Origin: Bradyrhizobium oligotrophicum S58
Lineage (GTDB): Bacteria > Pseudomonadota > Alphaproteobacteria > Rhizobiales > Xanthobacteraceae
NCBI RefSeq assembly: GCF_000344805.1
Contig: NC_020453.1
Coordinates: forward strand, 5,365,001-5,429,000
Length of the DNA stretch: 64,000 nucleotides
Reading direction: 5' to 3'
Under the pieces are notes generated by a model that was given only the letters and a program-made list of their open reading frames with translations, did not search any database and had not been told where the DNA came from. The position numbers were made by a program, and so were the translations under genes. Below are positions 16,251 through 28,311 of this stretch, in pieces (the stretch's first letter is position 1; each line of letters begins with the position of its first letter).

Positions 16251-17456
16251 TCAGGCGGCGGGCCGGATTGCACTGCGATGATGCGGCGGCAATTGCGACG
16301 ACAGCGCCGAGATCAGCGTCTCGATCGACGTCAAGTTATGTACCGGGCGGAATTCGTCAACGTGGGGCAGCATGGTTTTGATGCCCTGTGCCTTGGCCTC
16401 GAAGCCGGAATAGCGCAGCAGCGGGTTCAACCAGATCAGGCGGCGGCAGGAGCGGTGCAGCCGGTCCATCTCGAAGGCGAGCTTGCTGTCGGCCTCGCGC
16501 TCCAGCCCGTCGGAGATCAGCAGCACGATCGCGCCCTGCCCGAGCACGCGCCGCGCCCACAGCTTGTTGAAAGTCTGCAGCGAGGTCGCAATCCTTGTGC
16601 CGCCGGCCCAGTCCTCGACATTGGCCGAGCAGCTCGCCAGCGCCTCGTCGGGATCGCGCTGGCGCAGCGCCCGGGTCACGTTGGTCAGCCGCGTGCCGAA
16701 CAGGAACACCGAAACGCGCTTGCGCGCATCGGTGATCGCGTGGAGGAAATGCAGGAACAGGCGGGTGTACTCGCTCATCGATCCGGAGATGTCGAGCAGC
16801 GCCACGATCGGCGCCGGCTTTTCCAGCCGCCCCAGGCGATGGAAGTTGATGATCTCGCCTTCGGTGCGCAGCGCCTGGCGCAGCGTCTTGCGCATGTCGA
16901 TGCGGTGGCCGCGCGGGTCCGTGGTGTGGCGGCGGGTCTTCAGCTCGGCCTGCGGCAGCCGCATCTTGGCAATGGCGCGCGCGACCTCGGCAATTTCAGC
17001 CGCGCTCATCTGCGCAAAATCCTTCTTCTGCAGCACCTCGCGGTCGGACACCGACAGCCGCAGATCCTGCTCCTGGGCCTTCGGCTCCTCATGGGTCTGC
17101 GGCCGGGCCATCGCCTCCTGGACGCGGCGCGAAGCCGGCGGCGGCTTCTTCTTGGCGTGGTCCGGCAGCGGCACCGAATCGAGCATCGACTTCCATTCCT
17201 CGGCGGGACGGAAGAACAGGTCGAAGGCCTGGGCGAAGATCAGCGCATGCTCGTGGCGCTTGACGAAGATCGATTCGAGCGTGGTGAAGACGTCCGCGCG
17301 CTTGCCGATGTCGATGACTTCCAGCGCGGTCATGGCATCGATCACGGCGCCCGGACCCACAGGGAGGCCGGCGGCGCGCAAGGCGCGCGCAAAGCCCGCG
17401 ATGTTGTCGGCGATGCCGCCGGTCGGCGGCGCGAGGTGATTGATGCTGGTGGGCAT
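16251..17456 (-). CDS. coxE: CoxE-like VWA domain protein
   Basis: 401 residues. The C-terminal ~190 residues form a von Willebrand A domain with a full MIDAS start DISGSMS and a later LLISDGLER. The N-terminal half has the CoxE feature set (FVKRHEHALIFAQAFDLFF) and a charged linker. CoxE works with the MoxR ATPase CoxD to mature the Cu-S-Mo centre of CO dehydrogenase; the pair is also found with other Mo hydroxylases. It lies downstream of coxD, with a short repeat between. Soluble, cytoplasmic. Confidence 0.9.
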   Translation of the reverse strand: MPTSINHLAPPTGGIADNIAGFARALRAAGLPVGPGAVIDAMTALEVIDIGKRADVFTTLESIFVKRHEHALIFAQAFDLFFRPAEEWKSMLDSVPLPDHAKKKPPPASRRVQEAMARPQTHEEPKAQEQDLRLSVSDREVLQKKDFAQMSAAEIAEVARAIAKMRLPQAELKTRRHTTDPRGHRIDMRKTLRQALRTEGEIINFHRLGRLEKPAPIVALLDISGSMSEYTRLFLHFLHAITDARKRVSVFLFGTRLTNVTRALRQRDPDEALASCSANVEDWAGGTRIATSLQTFNKLWARRVLGQGAIVLLISDGLEREADSKLAFEMDRLHRSCRRLIWLNPLLRYSGFEAKAQGIKTMLPHVDEFRPVHNLTSIETLISALSSQLPPHHRSAIRPAA

Positions 17457-17469
17457 GGTCTATCCCCTC

Positions 17470-17563
17470 GTCATTCCGGGTCATGCGAAGCATGAGCCTG
17501 GAATCCATAACCACGATCGTGAGTATGGATTCCGGGCTCGCCCTCCGGGCGCCCCGGAATGAC
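17470..17563. repeat. Palindromic repeat of the GTCATTCCGGG type
   Basis: Outer arms GTCATTCCGGG and GCCCCGGAATGAC with an inner pair TGGAATCCATA / TATGGATTCC. It separates coxD from coxE inside an otherwise tight operon. One copy in the window. Confidence 0.75.
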
Positions 17564-17589
17564 GACCTTTGTTGTTGCGCGACCGCGAC

Positions 17590-18510
17590 TCACGTCTCGC
17601 TGGTCGCGTCCTTGATCGCCTTCTGCAGCTGATCGCCCTGCATGCGCGTGATGTCGTCCTGGTACTTCAGCAGCGCGCCCAGCGTGTCGCCGACGACTTC
17701 CGCATTCAGCGAGCGGGCATCGAGCTCGGTCAGCGCAGTGGCCCAGTCCAAGGTCTCCGCCACGCCCGGCGATTTGTAGAAATCCTGGTCGCGCAAGGCC
17801 TGGACGAAGCGCACGATCTGCTGCGACAGCCGCTGCGAGATGCCGGGCAGCCGGGTCTTGACGATCGCGAGCTCGCGTTCGGCGGAGGGATAGTCGACCC
17901 AATGATACAGGCAGCGCCGCTTCAGCGCGTCGTGGATCTCGCGGGTCCGGTTCGAGGTGATGATCACGATCGGCGGATGCGGCGCCTTGACGGTGCCGAA
18001 CTCGGGGATCGTGACCTGGAAGTCGGAGAGGATCTCGAGCAGATAGGCCTCGAACGCCTCGTCGGCGCGGTCGAGCTCGTCGATCAGCAGCACGGGCGCG
18101 CCGGCCACGTCCGGCTCGAGCGCCTGCAGCAGCGGGCGCTTGATCAGATAGCGGTCGGCGAAGATGTCCGACGTGAGCTGATCGCGATCGACGTCGCCGC
18201 CGGCTTCCGCCAGCCTGATCGCGATCATCTGCGCGGCCGAATTCCACTCGTAGACTGCGGAGGCGACGTCGAGCCCCTCATAGCACTGCAGGCGGATGAG
18301 CTTGCGCCCAAGCGCCGCCGACAGCACCTTGGCGATCTCGGTCTTGCCGACGCCGGCCTCGCCCTCGAGAAACAGCGGCCGCCCCATGCGCAGCGACAGG
18401 TAGGTCACCGTCGCCAGCGCCCGCTCGGCCAGATAGCCGCGCGAGGACAACAATTCGAGCATCGCATCGACCGATGTCGGCAGCGCTGCAGCACTCACTG
18501 GAGGGCTCAT
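17590..18510 (-). CDS. coxD: CoxD-like MoxR-family AAA+ ATPase
   Basis: 306 residues from ATG 18510 (MSPPVSAAALPTSVD). Walker A is GEAGVGKTE near residue 53, Walker B is LLIDELDRAD, sensor 1 is IITSNRTREI, and a C-terminal lid domain follows. The region LIRLQCYEGLDVASAVYEWN is characteristic of the CoxD branch. CoxD is an AAA+ chaperone ATPase that helps build the Mo-Cu centre of CO dehydrogenase, acting with CoxE. It follows coxM by 34 bases and precedes coxE. An upstream extension of 39 codons is open but rich in Arg/Pro and overlaps coxM in another frame, so it was rejected. Confidence 0.92.
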   Translation of the reverse strand: MSPPVSAAALPTSVDAMLELLSSRGYLAERALATVTYLSLRMGRPLFLEGEAGVGKTEIAKVLSAALGRKLIRLQCYEGLDVASAVYEWNSAAQMIAIRLAEAGGDVDRDQLTSDIFADRYLIKRPLLQALEPDVAGAPVLLIDELDRADEAFEAYLLEILSDFQVTIPEFGTVKAPHPPIVIITSNRTREIHDALKRRCLYHWVDYPSAERELAIVKTRLPGISQRLSQQIVRFVQALRDQDFYKSPGVAETLDWATALTELDARSLNAEVVGDTLGALLKYQDDITRMQGDQLQKAIKDATSET

Positions 18511-18544
18511 GGGCGAGACCGCCTTCCTTGACCGCGGACGCCCG

Positions 18545-19402
18545 TCACGAAGCCGGAGCCTCGGGCTCCGCAGCACCCTCTGATCCGGACGAGGCCTTGG
18601 CCCCGGCGTTCGCCGCATCGACCGCACGCCGCGCGAGCACGCCGATCAGGTGGGCGCGATATTCGGCGCTGCCGTGAATGTCGCTGTTGAGGCCTTCCGC
18701 CGACACCGGGATGCCCTCGAGCACCTTCGGCGAGAAGCGCTTCTGCAACGCCTCCTCGAACGCGGTGACGCGGAACACGCCATTGCCGCCGGCGCCGGTC
18801 ACGGCGACGCGCACGTCCGAAGGACGCCGCGCGACGAACACGCCGACCAGCGCATAGCGCGAGGCCTGGTTGCGGAATTTCACATAGGCCGCCTTCTTCG
18901 CCAGCGGGAAGCTCACCTTGGTGATGATCTCGTCCGGCTCCAGCGCGGTCGTGAACAGCCCAAGGAAGAACTCCTCGGCCTTCAGCTTGCGTTTGTTGGT
19001 GACGATGGTGGCGCCGAGCGCCAGACATGCCGCCGGATAGTCCGCCGTCGGATCGTTGTTGGCGATCGAACCGCCGATGGTGCCACGGTGACGGACCGCG
19101 GGATCGCCGATCAGACCTGCGAGTTCGGCAAGCGCCGGGATCGCCTCGCCCACCGTGGCGGAGTTCGCCACATCGGCGTGACGCGCCATCGCGCCGATCA
19201 CGAGGTTGCGGCCCTTCACCTCGATCGTGTCCAGCCCCTCGACGTGGGAGAGGTCGACCAGATGCGGCGGGCTAGCGAGCCGCTGCTTCATGACCGGCAC
19301 CAAGGTGTGGCCGCCCGCGACCAGCTTGGCGTCCTCGTTCTTGGTGAGGAGATTGGCGGCCTGGCGCACGGTGGCCGGCCGATGGTATTTGAATTCGTAC
19401 AT
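18545..19402 (-). CDS. coxM: CoxM-like FAD-binding medium subunit of a molybdenum hydroxylase
   Basis: 285 residues. The two FAD motifs of the PCMH-type flavoprotein are present: [14 protein letters not shown] near residue 30 and [16 protein letters not shown] near 107. The CO-dehydrogenase flavoprotein C-terminal domain follows ([20 protein letters not shown]). In the holoenzyme it passes electrons from the 2Fe-2S subunit to the quinone pool. The tail (after residue ~265) is an acidic, Ala/Ser-rich low-complexity stretch. It lies 27 bases after coxS; the large Mo subunit gene expected in such clusters is absent. Confidence 0.92.
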   Translation of the reverse strand: MYEFKYHRPATVRQAANLLTKNEDAKLVAGGHTLVPVMKQRLASPPHLVDLSHVEGLDTIEVKGRNLVIGAMARHADVANSATVGEAIPALAELAGLIGDPAVRHRGTIGGSIANNDPTADYPAACLALGATIVTNKRKLKAEEFFLGLFTTALEPDEIITKVSFPLAKKAAYVKFRNQASRYALVGVFVARRPSDVRVAVTGAGGNGVFRVTAFEEALQKRFSPKVLEGIPVSAEGLNSDIHGSAEYRAHLIGVLARRAVDAANAGAKASSGSEGAAEPEAPAS

Positions 19403-19429
19403 GGGGATTGTCCTGTGCGCGGCGGCGGC

Positions 19430-19915
<486 letters not shown>

Positions 19916-20077
19916 TCAGGACTCTCTATTATCCGCTACCACAGCGTTGCACTGCAGCGCAGCCCAGCAAAATCAGTCGAAAACCATCATATGGGCGCTC
20001 CCGGCGGCGGGCAACCTCGCCACCGGACGAGCATGGGTCAGTTGCAGTCAGCTTCGATCCATCAACCTTGAACGGCC

Positions 20078-20524
20078 TCAACCTTGAACGGCTTTGGCGA
20101 AGTTCGCGAAGAATTCGTCGGCCAGCTTCTTGGCTGTGCCGTTGATCAGGCGCTGACCGAGCTGCGCCAGCTTGCCGCCGATCTGCGCCTCGACATTGTA
20201 GGTCAGCAGGGTGCCGCCGTCCTTCTCCGCCAGCGCGACGACCGCGCCGCCCTTGGCGAATCCCGCGACGCCGCCCTCGCCTTCGCCGGAGATCTTGTAG
20301 CCGTTGGGCGGATCGAGATCGCTCAAGGTGACCTTGCCCTTGAAGCGCGCGGAGACCGGTCCGACCTTCATCTTGGCGACGGCACGGAAGCCGCCATCCT
20401 CGGTCCTCTCCAGTTCCTCGCAGCCGGGAATGCAGGCCTTGAGCACGTCCGGATCGTTCAGCTTGGCCCAGACCGACTCTCGCGGAGCCGCCAGCTGGAC
20501 CTCGCCCGTCATCGTCATTGCCAT
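20078..20524 (-). CDS. coxG: CoxG-like SRPBCC protein (carbon monoxide dehydrogenase subunit G family)
   Basis: 148 residues from ATG 20524, with GGGGAG 6 nt upstream; earlier in-frame Met codons lack a ribosome site. The sequence [20 protein letters not shown], then [12 protein letters not shown] and a C-terminal [24 protein letters not shown] matches the CoxG/SRPBCC family. CoxG is thought to bring the CO dehydrogenase to the membrane. It leads the reverse-strand cluster and is 162 bases upstream of coxS. The stop codon lies in a 16-base tandem duplication. Confidence 0.9.
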   Translation of the reverse strand: MAMTMTGEVQLAAPRESVWAKLNDPDVLKACIPGCEELERTEDGGFRAVAKMKVGPVSARFKGKVTLSDLDPPNGYKISGEGEGGVAGFAKGGAVVALAEKDGGTLLTYNVEAQIGGKLAQLGQRLINGTAKKLADEFFANFAKAVQG

Positions 20525-20757
20525 GAGCATCTCCCCCCGATTGGCGCTGTTAGAGGCATTCAAGTAAAGCACTGAACGCCCAAAAGGAAGGGCGGGCAGC
20601 GCCCGGAAGCGTTGCAGAAACGCAGGAGCACCGCAGCATTGCGGGCCTCGCGACCTCCTGGTTTTGATTGGCAGACGGCGGCGGCAATGTTTAGTTCGCC
20701 ATCAAATCCGCACGATTCTCCCCGGTGGCGCTGCCGCCTTCGACGAGGACTCCGCCC

Positions 20758-21540
20758 ATGCCGATGATCGATGCCGACGGCTGTCTGTTGAATGTGACCG
20801 TCGAGGGCCGCGACGGCGGGCCGACCCTGATGCTGTCGAACTCGCTCGGCTCGACCTTGCAGATGTGGGAGCCGCAGATGCGCGCTTTCGCGCAGGTGTT
20901 TCGCGTCATCCGCTACGACCGGCGCGGCCACGGCAAGTCGCAGGTGCCACCCGGCCCCTATTCGATCGAGCGATTCGGCCGCGATGCGCTGGCGATTCTC
21001 GATGACCTGAACATCGAGAAGGTGCACTGGTGCGGCGTGTCGATGGGCGGCATGGTCGGGCAATGGCTCGCGGCCCACGCCCCCGAGCGCGTCGGCAAGC
21101 TCGTGCTCGCCAACACCGCCTGCTACTATCCGGATCCCACGATCTGGGATGCGCGCATCAAGGCTGTTCGGGACCATGGCCTCGCCGGCATTGCCGATAC
21201 CGTGATCGCCGGCTGGCTGACGCAAGAGTTCCGCGATGCCAATCCGGACGTCGCCGACCGCATGAAGGCGATGCTGGTGGCGACGCCGGTCGAGGGCTAT
21301 CTCGCCTGCTGCGCGGCGCTGCGCGCGCTGGACCTGCGCGAGGATATTCCGGGCATCAAGAGCCCGACGCTGGTCGTTGCCGGCCGCTATGACAAGTCGA
21401 CGCCGATTGCCATGGCGGAAGCGATTCGCAGCCGGATCCCCGGCGCCAGCATGACCATCGTCGACGCCGCGCACATCTCGAACGTCGAGGCCGCAGGCGC
21501 CTTCAACGACGCGGTGCTCGGTTTCCTCACCCAGCGCTGA
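20758..21540 (+). CDS. pcaD: 3-oxoadipate enol-lactonase-like alpha/beta hydrolase
   Basis: 260 residues from ATG 20758 (MPMIDADGCLLNV). The fold and triad match PcaD: nucleophile Ser in GVSMGGMVGQWLA near residue 100, Asp in VAGRYDKSTP near 212 and His in DAAHISNVE near 239, preceded by NTACYYPDPTIWDARI. PcaD opens 3-oxoadipate enol-lactone in the beta-ketoadipate path for aromatic acids. No other pca genes are nearby, so the specific substrate is a family-based inference. Single gene, divergent from the cox cluster. Confidence 0.85.
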   Translation: MPMIDADGCLLNVTVEGRDGGPTLMLSNSLGSTLQMWEPQMRAFAQVFRVIRYDRRGHGKSQVPPGPYSIERFGRDALAILDDLNIEKVHWCGVSMGGMVGQWLAAHAPERVGKLVLANTACYYPDPTIWDARIKAVRDHGLAGIADTVIAGWLTQEFRDANPDVADRMKAMLVATPVEGYLACCAALRALDLREDIPGIKSPTLVVAGRYDKSTPIAMAEAIRSRIPGASMTIVDAAHISNVEAAGAFNDAVLGFLTQR

Positions 21541-21583
21541 TCGCGCGCCAACCCGCCAAGGTCCGGCGCTCGCACCGGGATGA

Positions 21584-22141
21584 TCAGAACTTCACGCTTG
21601 CCGCAGCGCCGGGAGCCGTGGCGGACACCATCGCCTTCGGCTGAACGGATGCGGAGGACGGCGCGGCCTGCATCGCCGGCTTCTCCACCAGCATGACGAT
21701 GGCCGTGCCGAGCAGCATCAGCAGCTCCGTGGCATGCAGACGCAACGCCTGCGTCTCGCCGACCTTGGCGGCCATGATCATGCTGAAGAAGCAGAGCGCG
21801 CTGCCAAGGCCGAGCGCGATCGACAGCGCTTCGACGTAGCCGGCCATCCTTCGCACTCGCGGCACGAGGATCAGCACCAGGAACATCGCGAAGAAGCCTG
21901 CGACCGTCAGTCGCGCCAGCGCGAGCAGCCAGGCGGCGCGGACCGTCTCGATTCCCGAGAGGTGCAGATGGTCGCTGATGAACAGCGCGATCGCGATGTT
22001 GGGCCGTTCGAACAGCCCCTGGATCGGCGAGACCATGGTGTGGAACGCGATCACCGTCCAGGCGGGGACGAAATAGAGCGCCAGCAGCACACCATTGAAG
22101 CAGCTCAGCCGCCAGTTCCTGATCACACAGTTCTTGATCAT
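21584..22141 (-). CDS. Four-span membrane protein of unknown function
   Basis: 185 residues from ATG 22141 (MIKNCVIRNWRL). Hydrophobic spans lie at about residues 15-33 (FNGVLLALYFVPAWTVIAF), 70-95, 105-130 and 135-150. The C-terminal ~35 residues are Ala/Pro/Ser-rich and polar. A segment PNIAIALFISDHLHL contains a short loop with Asp-His-Leu-His. No family recognised; a multi-pass inner membrane protein is all that can be said. Convergent with the pcaD-like gene. Confidence 0.7.
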   Translation of the reverse strand: MIKNCVIRNWRLSCFNGVLLALYFVPAWTVIAFHTMVSPIQGLFERPNIAIALFISDHLHLSGIETVRAAWLLALARLTVAGFFAMFLVLILVPRVRRMAGYVEALSIALGLGSALCFFSMIMAAKVGETQALRLHATELLMLLGTAIVMLVEKPAMQAAPSSASVQPKAMVSATAPGAAASVKF

Positions 22142-22347
22142 GTCACGCCCGCCTTTGCATACCGCCCGCCCGTCCGGCGAGTTCAAGACGAGCTAACGCG
22201 CGGCAAATGCAGCCGGCAATTTAAACCCTTTGTTTACCTTAACAGGGCGCCCGGAGCCTCAGGGTACCCGTCCCGGACCTGCGGCGGAGGGGCTGCAGAG
22301 GGCGCTGATGTGCCCTCCCTCCCCCATCCGGCCGCGATGTCGCACCG

Positions 22348-22497
22348 CTAGCGCTTCTCCGGGGCCTCCTCCTGCGCCTGCCCACCGGGCGGTCGCCTGC
22401 CGCCGCCCCGCTGCTGGATCGGCTTGCCCTGGGTCTGCCCTTGCTGATTCTGCCCCGGGTTCTGATGGCCCTGGTTCTTGTCCGTCAGGCTGCTCAT
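22348..22497 (-). CDS. Small Gln/Gly/Pro-rich protein (49 aa)
   Basis: ATG at 22497 is preceded by GGGAG with a 6-base spacer; the frame ends in TAG at 22350-22348. The protein (MSSLTDKNQGHQNPGQNQQG at the start, then basic GGGRRPPGG and acidic tail) is entirely polar and low in complexity, so it is probably disordered. Similar short Gln/Gly-rich proteins are common in rhizobial genomes but I know of no function. The good ribosome site and lack of overlap with another gene support coding. Confidence 0.6.
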   Translation of the reverse strand: MSSLTDKNQGHQNPGQNQQGQTQGKPIQQRGGGRRPPGGQAQEEAPEKR

Positions 22498-22784
22498 GTG
22501 CGTCTCCCGTCAAAGAGGTAACAAGACAACCAACGCGGGAACGGGCTGATGCGCTGCCTGGCATCCCAACCGATCATTCGTGGCAATGGCCCGGCGCAAT
22601 GGTGGCAACGGAACTTCGCCATCAAACCAGGCGGGATAAGCCCGCAATTGCGGCAGTGCACGCTGTTGCCGCAGCCGGTTCCTACCTGTTAGGTATTGCG
22701 CCGCGCATCGCCTTCGGTGCACAGCTGCTCGGCCTCACGAATGAGGTGAGTGCTTGTCCCGCAGGCCCCCGCCGCGTTGCGAAC
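22498..22784. other. Intergenic leader of livH, nothing certain
   Basis: Between the small Q/G-rich gene and the tandem repeat before livH. It probably holds the liv promoter, but no clear -35/-10 or -24/-12 pair was found. CTGTTAGGTATTGCG near 22687 is the most AT-rich stretch. Confidence 0.4.
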
Positions 22785-22829
22785 CACTATCGGCAGTCTC
22801 ACTCTCGGCAGTCTCACTATCGGCAGTCC
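22785..22829. repeat. Three 15-bp tandem repeats abutting the livH start codon
   Basis: The unit CACTATCGGCAGTCT is repeated three times (middle copy has CACTCTC, last ends TCC) and runs straight into the ATG of livH at 22830. No Shine-Dalgarno sequence is left in the normal place. The repeats would also be read in frame if translation began further upstream. Confidence 0.85.
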
Positions 22830-23747
<918 letters not shown>

Positions 23748-23760
23748 CGACGGAGCCCGT

Positions 23761-25085
<1,325 letters not shown>

Positions 25086-25089
<4 letters not shown>

Positions 25090-25919
25090 ACTCCGCCCCT
25101 ATCCTCGCGCTCGAAAATCTCACCATGCGCTTCGGCGGCATCGTCGCCGTCAACGCGTTGTCGTTCACCGCGGGCCGCGAGCAGATCACCGCGCTGATCG
25201 GCCCCAACGGCGCCGGCAAGACCACCGTGTTCAACTGCATCACCGGCTTCTACAAGCCGACCTCCGGCGTCATCCGCCTGACCCATGACGACGGCACGCA
25301 GTTCGAGATGCAGAAGCTGAAGGACTTCAACATCTCGAAGCAGGCCAAGGTCGCGCGCACGTTCCAGAACATCCGCCTGTTTCCAGGCATGACGGCGCTC
25401 GAGAACCTGATGGTCGCGCAGCACAACGCGCTGATGCGCGCGTCCGGGCTCACGCTGCTGGGGCTGCTGGGCGTGCCCTCCTGGCGCGCAGCCGAGCGGA
25501 GCGCGATCGATGCGGCCGTGTTCTGGCTGAAACGCGTCGGGCTGATCGATCGCGCCGATGAAGCTGCCGGCAATCTCGCTTATGGCGACCAGCGGCGGCT
25601 GGAGATCGCGCGGGCGATGTGCACCACTCCCGCTCTGCTCTGCCTCGACGAGCCGGCCGCGGGGCTCAACGCTCGCGAGAGCGGCGCCTTGAGCGAGCTG
25701 CTGCTGTCGATCCGGGCGGACCACGGCACGTCGATCCTCCTGATCGAGCACGACATGAGCGTCGTGATGGAAATCTCGGACCGGATCATCGTGATGGACT
25801 ACGGCGTCAAGATCGCGGAAGGCACGCCACGCGACATCCGCGACGACCCCAAGGTCATCGCGGCCTATCTCGGCACCGACGAAGAGGAAGCCGCTGCTGT
25901 GATGGAGGCCGAGGCGTGA
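25086..25919 (+). CDS. livG: Branched-chain amino acid ABC ATPase LivG
   Basis: 277 residues. Walker A GPNGAGKTT near residue 40, Q-loop in ARTFQNIRLF, signature LAYGDQRRLEIAR, Walker B LLCLDEPAAGLN and switch His in LLIEHDMSVV are all intact. The C-terminal ~25 residues are acidic. One of two ATPases that power LivHM. Starts in an ATGA overlap with livM and ends in a GTGA overlap with livF. Confidence 0.95.
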
Positions 25920-26647
25920 GCGCTTCTCTCCTCTCGATCCACAGCCTGCGCGCCTCCTACGGCAAGATCGAAGCGCTCAAGGGTGTTGATCTCGACATCA
26001 CGGCCGGCGAGATCGTCGCACTGATCGGCGCCAACGGCGCCGGCAAATCGACGTTGATGATGTCGATCTTCGGCCGCCCGCGCGCAAGCTCCGGCCACAT
26101 CATCTATGACGGCAACGACATCACCCAGGTGCCGACGCATCAGATCGCACGGCTGCGCATTGCGCAGTCGCCGGAGGGGCGTCGCGTCTTCCCGCGCATG
26201 AGCGTCGCCGAAAATCTGCAGATGGGCGCCGACGCGGGCGGCTCCACGGAGGCCGAGCGCGCCGTCAGCCTGGAGCGCGTGCTCGCGCTGTTCCCCCGCC
26301 TGAAGGAACGCATCGATCAGCGCGGCGGCACGCTGTCCGGCGGCGAGCAGCAGATGCTGGCGATCGGGCGCGCGCTGATGAGCCGGCCGCGTCTGCTGCT
26401 TCTCGATGAGCCTTCGCTCGGCCTCGCGCCGCTGATCGCCCGCCAGATCTTCGACGCCATTCGGACGCTCAACAGGCAGGACGGGCTGACCGTCCTGATC
26501 GTCGAGCAGAATGCCAACCATGCGCTGAAGCTCGCGCATCGCGGCTACGTGCTGGTGAACGGCCTGATCACGCTGTCGGGCACCGGCGCCGAACTGCTGC
26601 AACGGCCGGAGATCCGCGCAGCCTATCTCGAGGGCGGTCGCCACTGA
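25916..26647 (+). CDS. livF: Branched-chain amino acid ABC ATPase LivF
   Basis: 243 residues from a GTG that overlaps the livG stop (GTGA), preceded by GGAGG. Walker A GANGAGKST, signature LSGGEQQMLAIGRAL, Walker B LLLLDEPSLGLAP and IVEQNANHAL are typical of LivF, with the family's SPEGRRVFPRMSVAENL. The ligand-binding gene livK follows after 319 bases with its own leader. Confidence 0.95.
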   Translation: MSASLLSIHSLRASYGKIEALKGVDLDITAGEIVALIGANGAGKSTLMMSIFGRPRASSGHIIYDGNDITQVPTHQIARLRIAQSPEGRRVFPRMSVAENLQMGADAGGSTEAERAVSLERVLALFPRLKERIDQRGGTLSGGEQQMLAIGRALMSRPRLLLLDEPSLGLAPLIARQIFDAIRTLNRQDGLTVLIVEQNANHALKLAHRGYVLVNGLITLSGTGAELLQRPEIRAAYLEGGRH

Positions 26648-26966
26648 GCGGCCCGCGAAGGCTCGGCCATAATTGCCTTAGCCCTTCGTCTAGTGCGGTG
26701 AATTCGCCGTTTCGATCAGCCTGCCCTGCGTGCTTGTCATCGAAGTTTCAACTTCGAAGCGGCACTGGAATCAAGGCGTTGCCGGCGCTGTTCGTCCCCG
26801 AAGGTCGCGAAAGAACGTGCGGCGATCTGATACGAACTTCGGAAACCTCACACTGTCGGCCGTGAAATTTGCCGGTGACTTCGGCGGAAAATCAGCCACA
26901 ATGCGCGCGGTCTGCAGCCCGCCGTTCGGGCTGTTCCGTGTCGACTACCCCCCGCGAGGATTTCTC
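26648..26966. other. Intergenic leader of livK
   Basis: 319 bases without a convincing gene. A small hairpin (CGAAGTT TC AACTTCG, 26741-26756) lies in the middle. The length and the separate ribosome site of livK suggest its own promoter, so the binding protein could be made in excess over the membrane subunits. No promoter motif could be assigned. Confidence 0.45.
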
Positions 26967-28085
26967 ATGAAACCACTCAAACTCATCGGCCTGGCTCTGG
27001 GCGCATCGCTGGCGCTCTCGACCGCCGCTCTCGCCGAAGACATCAACATCGCCGTCGCCGGCCCCATGACCGGCAGTGAATCGGCCTTCGGCCGTCAGAT
27101 GCAGAACGGCGCCGAGATGGCGGTTGCCGACCTCAATGCCGCCGGCGGCGTGCTCGGCAAGAAGCTCGCTCTGCAGGTCGGTGACGATGCCTGCGATCCG
27201 AAGCAGGCGCGTTCGGTCGCCGAGAAGCTCGCCGGTTCCGGCATTCCGTTCGTTGCCGGCCATTTCTGCTCGTCATCGTCGATCCCGGCCTCCGAGGCCT
27301 ATGCCGACAGCAACGTCCTGCAGATCACGCCGGCCTCGACCAATCCGCTGTTCACCGAGCGCAAGCTGTGGAACGTGGCGCGCGTCTGCGGCCGCGACGA
27401 TCAGCAGGGCCTCGTCGCCGCCAACTACATCGCGAAGAACTTCAAGGGCAAGAACATCGCGATCCTCAACGACAAGACCACCTACGGCAAGGGTCTCGCC
27501 GACGAGACCAAGAAGGCGCTCAACAAGGCCGGCGTCACCGAGAAGATGTTCGAGTCGTACAACAAGGGCGACAAGGACTTCAACGCGATCGTGTCGCGCC
27601 TGAAGCGTGAGAACATCGACCTCGTCTATGTCGGCGGCTATCATCAGGAAGCCGGCCTGATCCTGCGTCAGATGCGCGATCAGGGTCTCAAGACCATCCT
27701 GATGGCGGGCGATGCGATGAATGACAAGGAATTCGCCTCGATCACCGGCCCGGCCGCGGAGGGCACGCTGTTCACCTTCGGCCCCGAGCCGCGCAACAAG
27801 CCGACCGCGAAGGCGATCGTCGACAAGTTCAAGGCCAAGAACATCGATCCGGAAGGCTACACCCTGTACACCTACGCCGCGATCCAGGTGTGGTCGCAGG
27901 CCGTGAAGAAGGCCAACACCACCGACGCCAAGAAGGTGATGGACACCATCAAGGCCGGCGAGTGGGACACGGTGCTGGGCAAGCTCGGCTTCGACGCCAA
28001 GGGCGACATCAAGCAGATCGACTACGTCGTCTACAAGTGGGACGCCAAGGGCAGCTATGCCGAGCTCGGCGGCAAGGGCTCCTGA
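26967..28085 (+). CDS. livK: Branched-chain amino acid-binding periplasmic protein LivK
   Basis: 372 residues from ATG 26967 with GAGGA 6 nt upstream. Signal peptide MKPLKLIGLALGASLALSTA, cleaved near ALA-ED. The mature protein begins INIAVAGPMTGSESAFGRQM and contains VGDDACDPKQARSVAEKL, PASTNPLFT and a lobe with DKTTYGKGLADE, all as in LivJ/LivK type I solute-binding proteins. It delivers branched-chain or other amino acids to LivHMGF. A strong terminator follows. Confidence 0.94.
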   Translation: MKPLKLIGLALGASLALSTAALAEDINIAVAGPMTGSESAFGRQMQNGAEMAVADLNAAGGVLGKKLALQVGDDACDPKQARSVAEKLAGSGIPFVAGHFCSSSSIPASEAYADSNVLQITPASTNPLFTERKLWNVARVCGRDDQQGLVAANYIAKNFKGKNIAILNDKTTYGKGLADETKKALNKAGVTEKMFESYNKGDKDFNAIVSRLKRENIDLVYVGGYHQEAGLILRQMRDQGLKTILMAGDAMNDKEFASITGPAAEGTLFTFGPEPRNKPTAKAIVDKFKAKNIDPEGYTLYTYAAIQVWSQAVKKANTTDAKKVMDTIKAGEWDTVLGKLGFDAKGDIKQIDYVVYKWDAKGSYAELGGKGS

Positions 28086-28117
28086 TCAAGGATCCTGATC
28101 GATCATCATCGACATGA

Positions 28118-28148
28118 AAACGCCCCGGTCCATGACCGGGGCGTTTTG
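28118..28148 (+). terminator. Rho-independent terminator after livK
   Basis: A perfect 14-bp stem (AAAACGCCCCGGTC paired with its complement) with a 3-base loop ends in a short T run (TTTT). It lies 32 bases after the livK stop. The symmetry means it could stop transcripts from either side. Confidence 0.93.
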
Positions 28149-28311
28149 CTGAGAGCGTTGCTTTGGGGCTTTATGCGTTGGCTGAAGGCGAGCAGCGTGC
28201 CCACTCGATCAATGACCTCATCAGCAAGGTGGGGCGCACGGCACCATCGATAGTTGGATCGGAGAGAGAGCGCGGCAGTCCCCTCGCCCATCCCTGCAGC
28301 TGCGAAACGAT

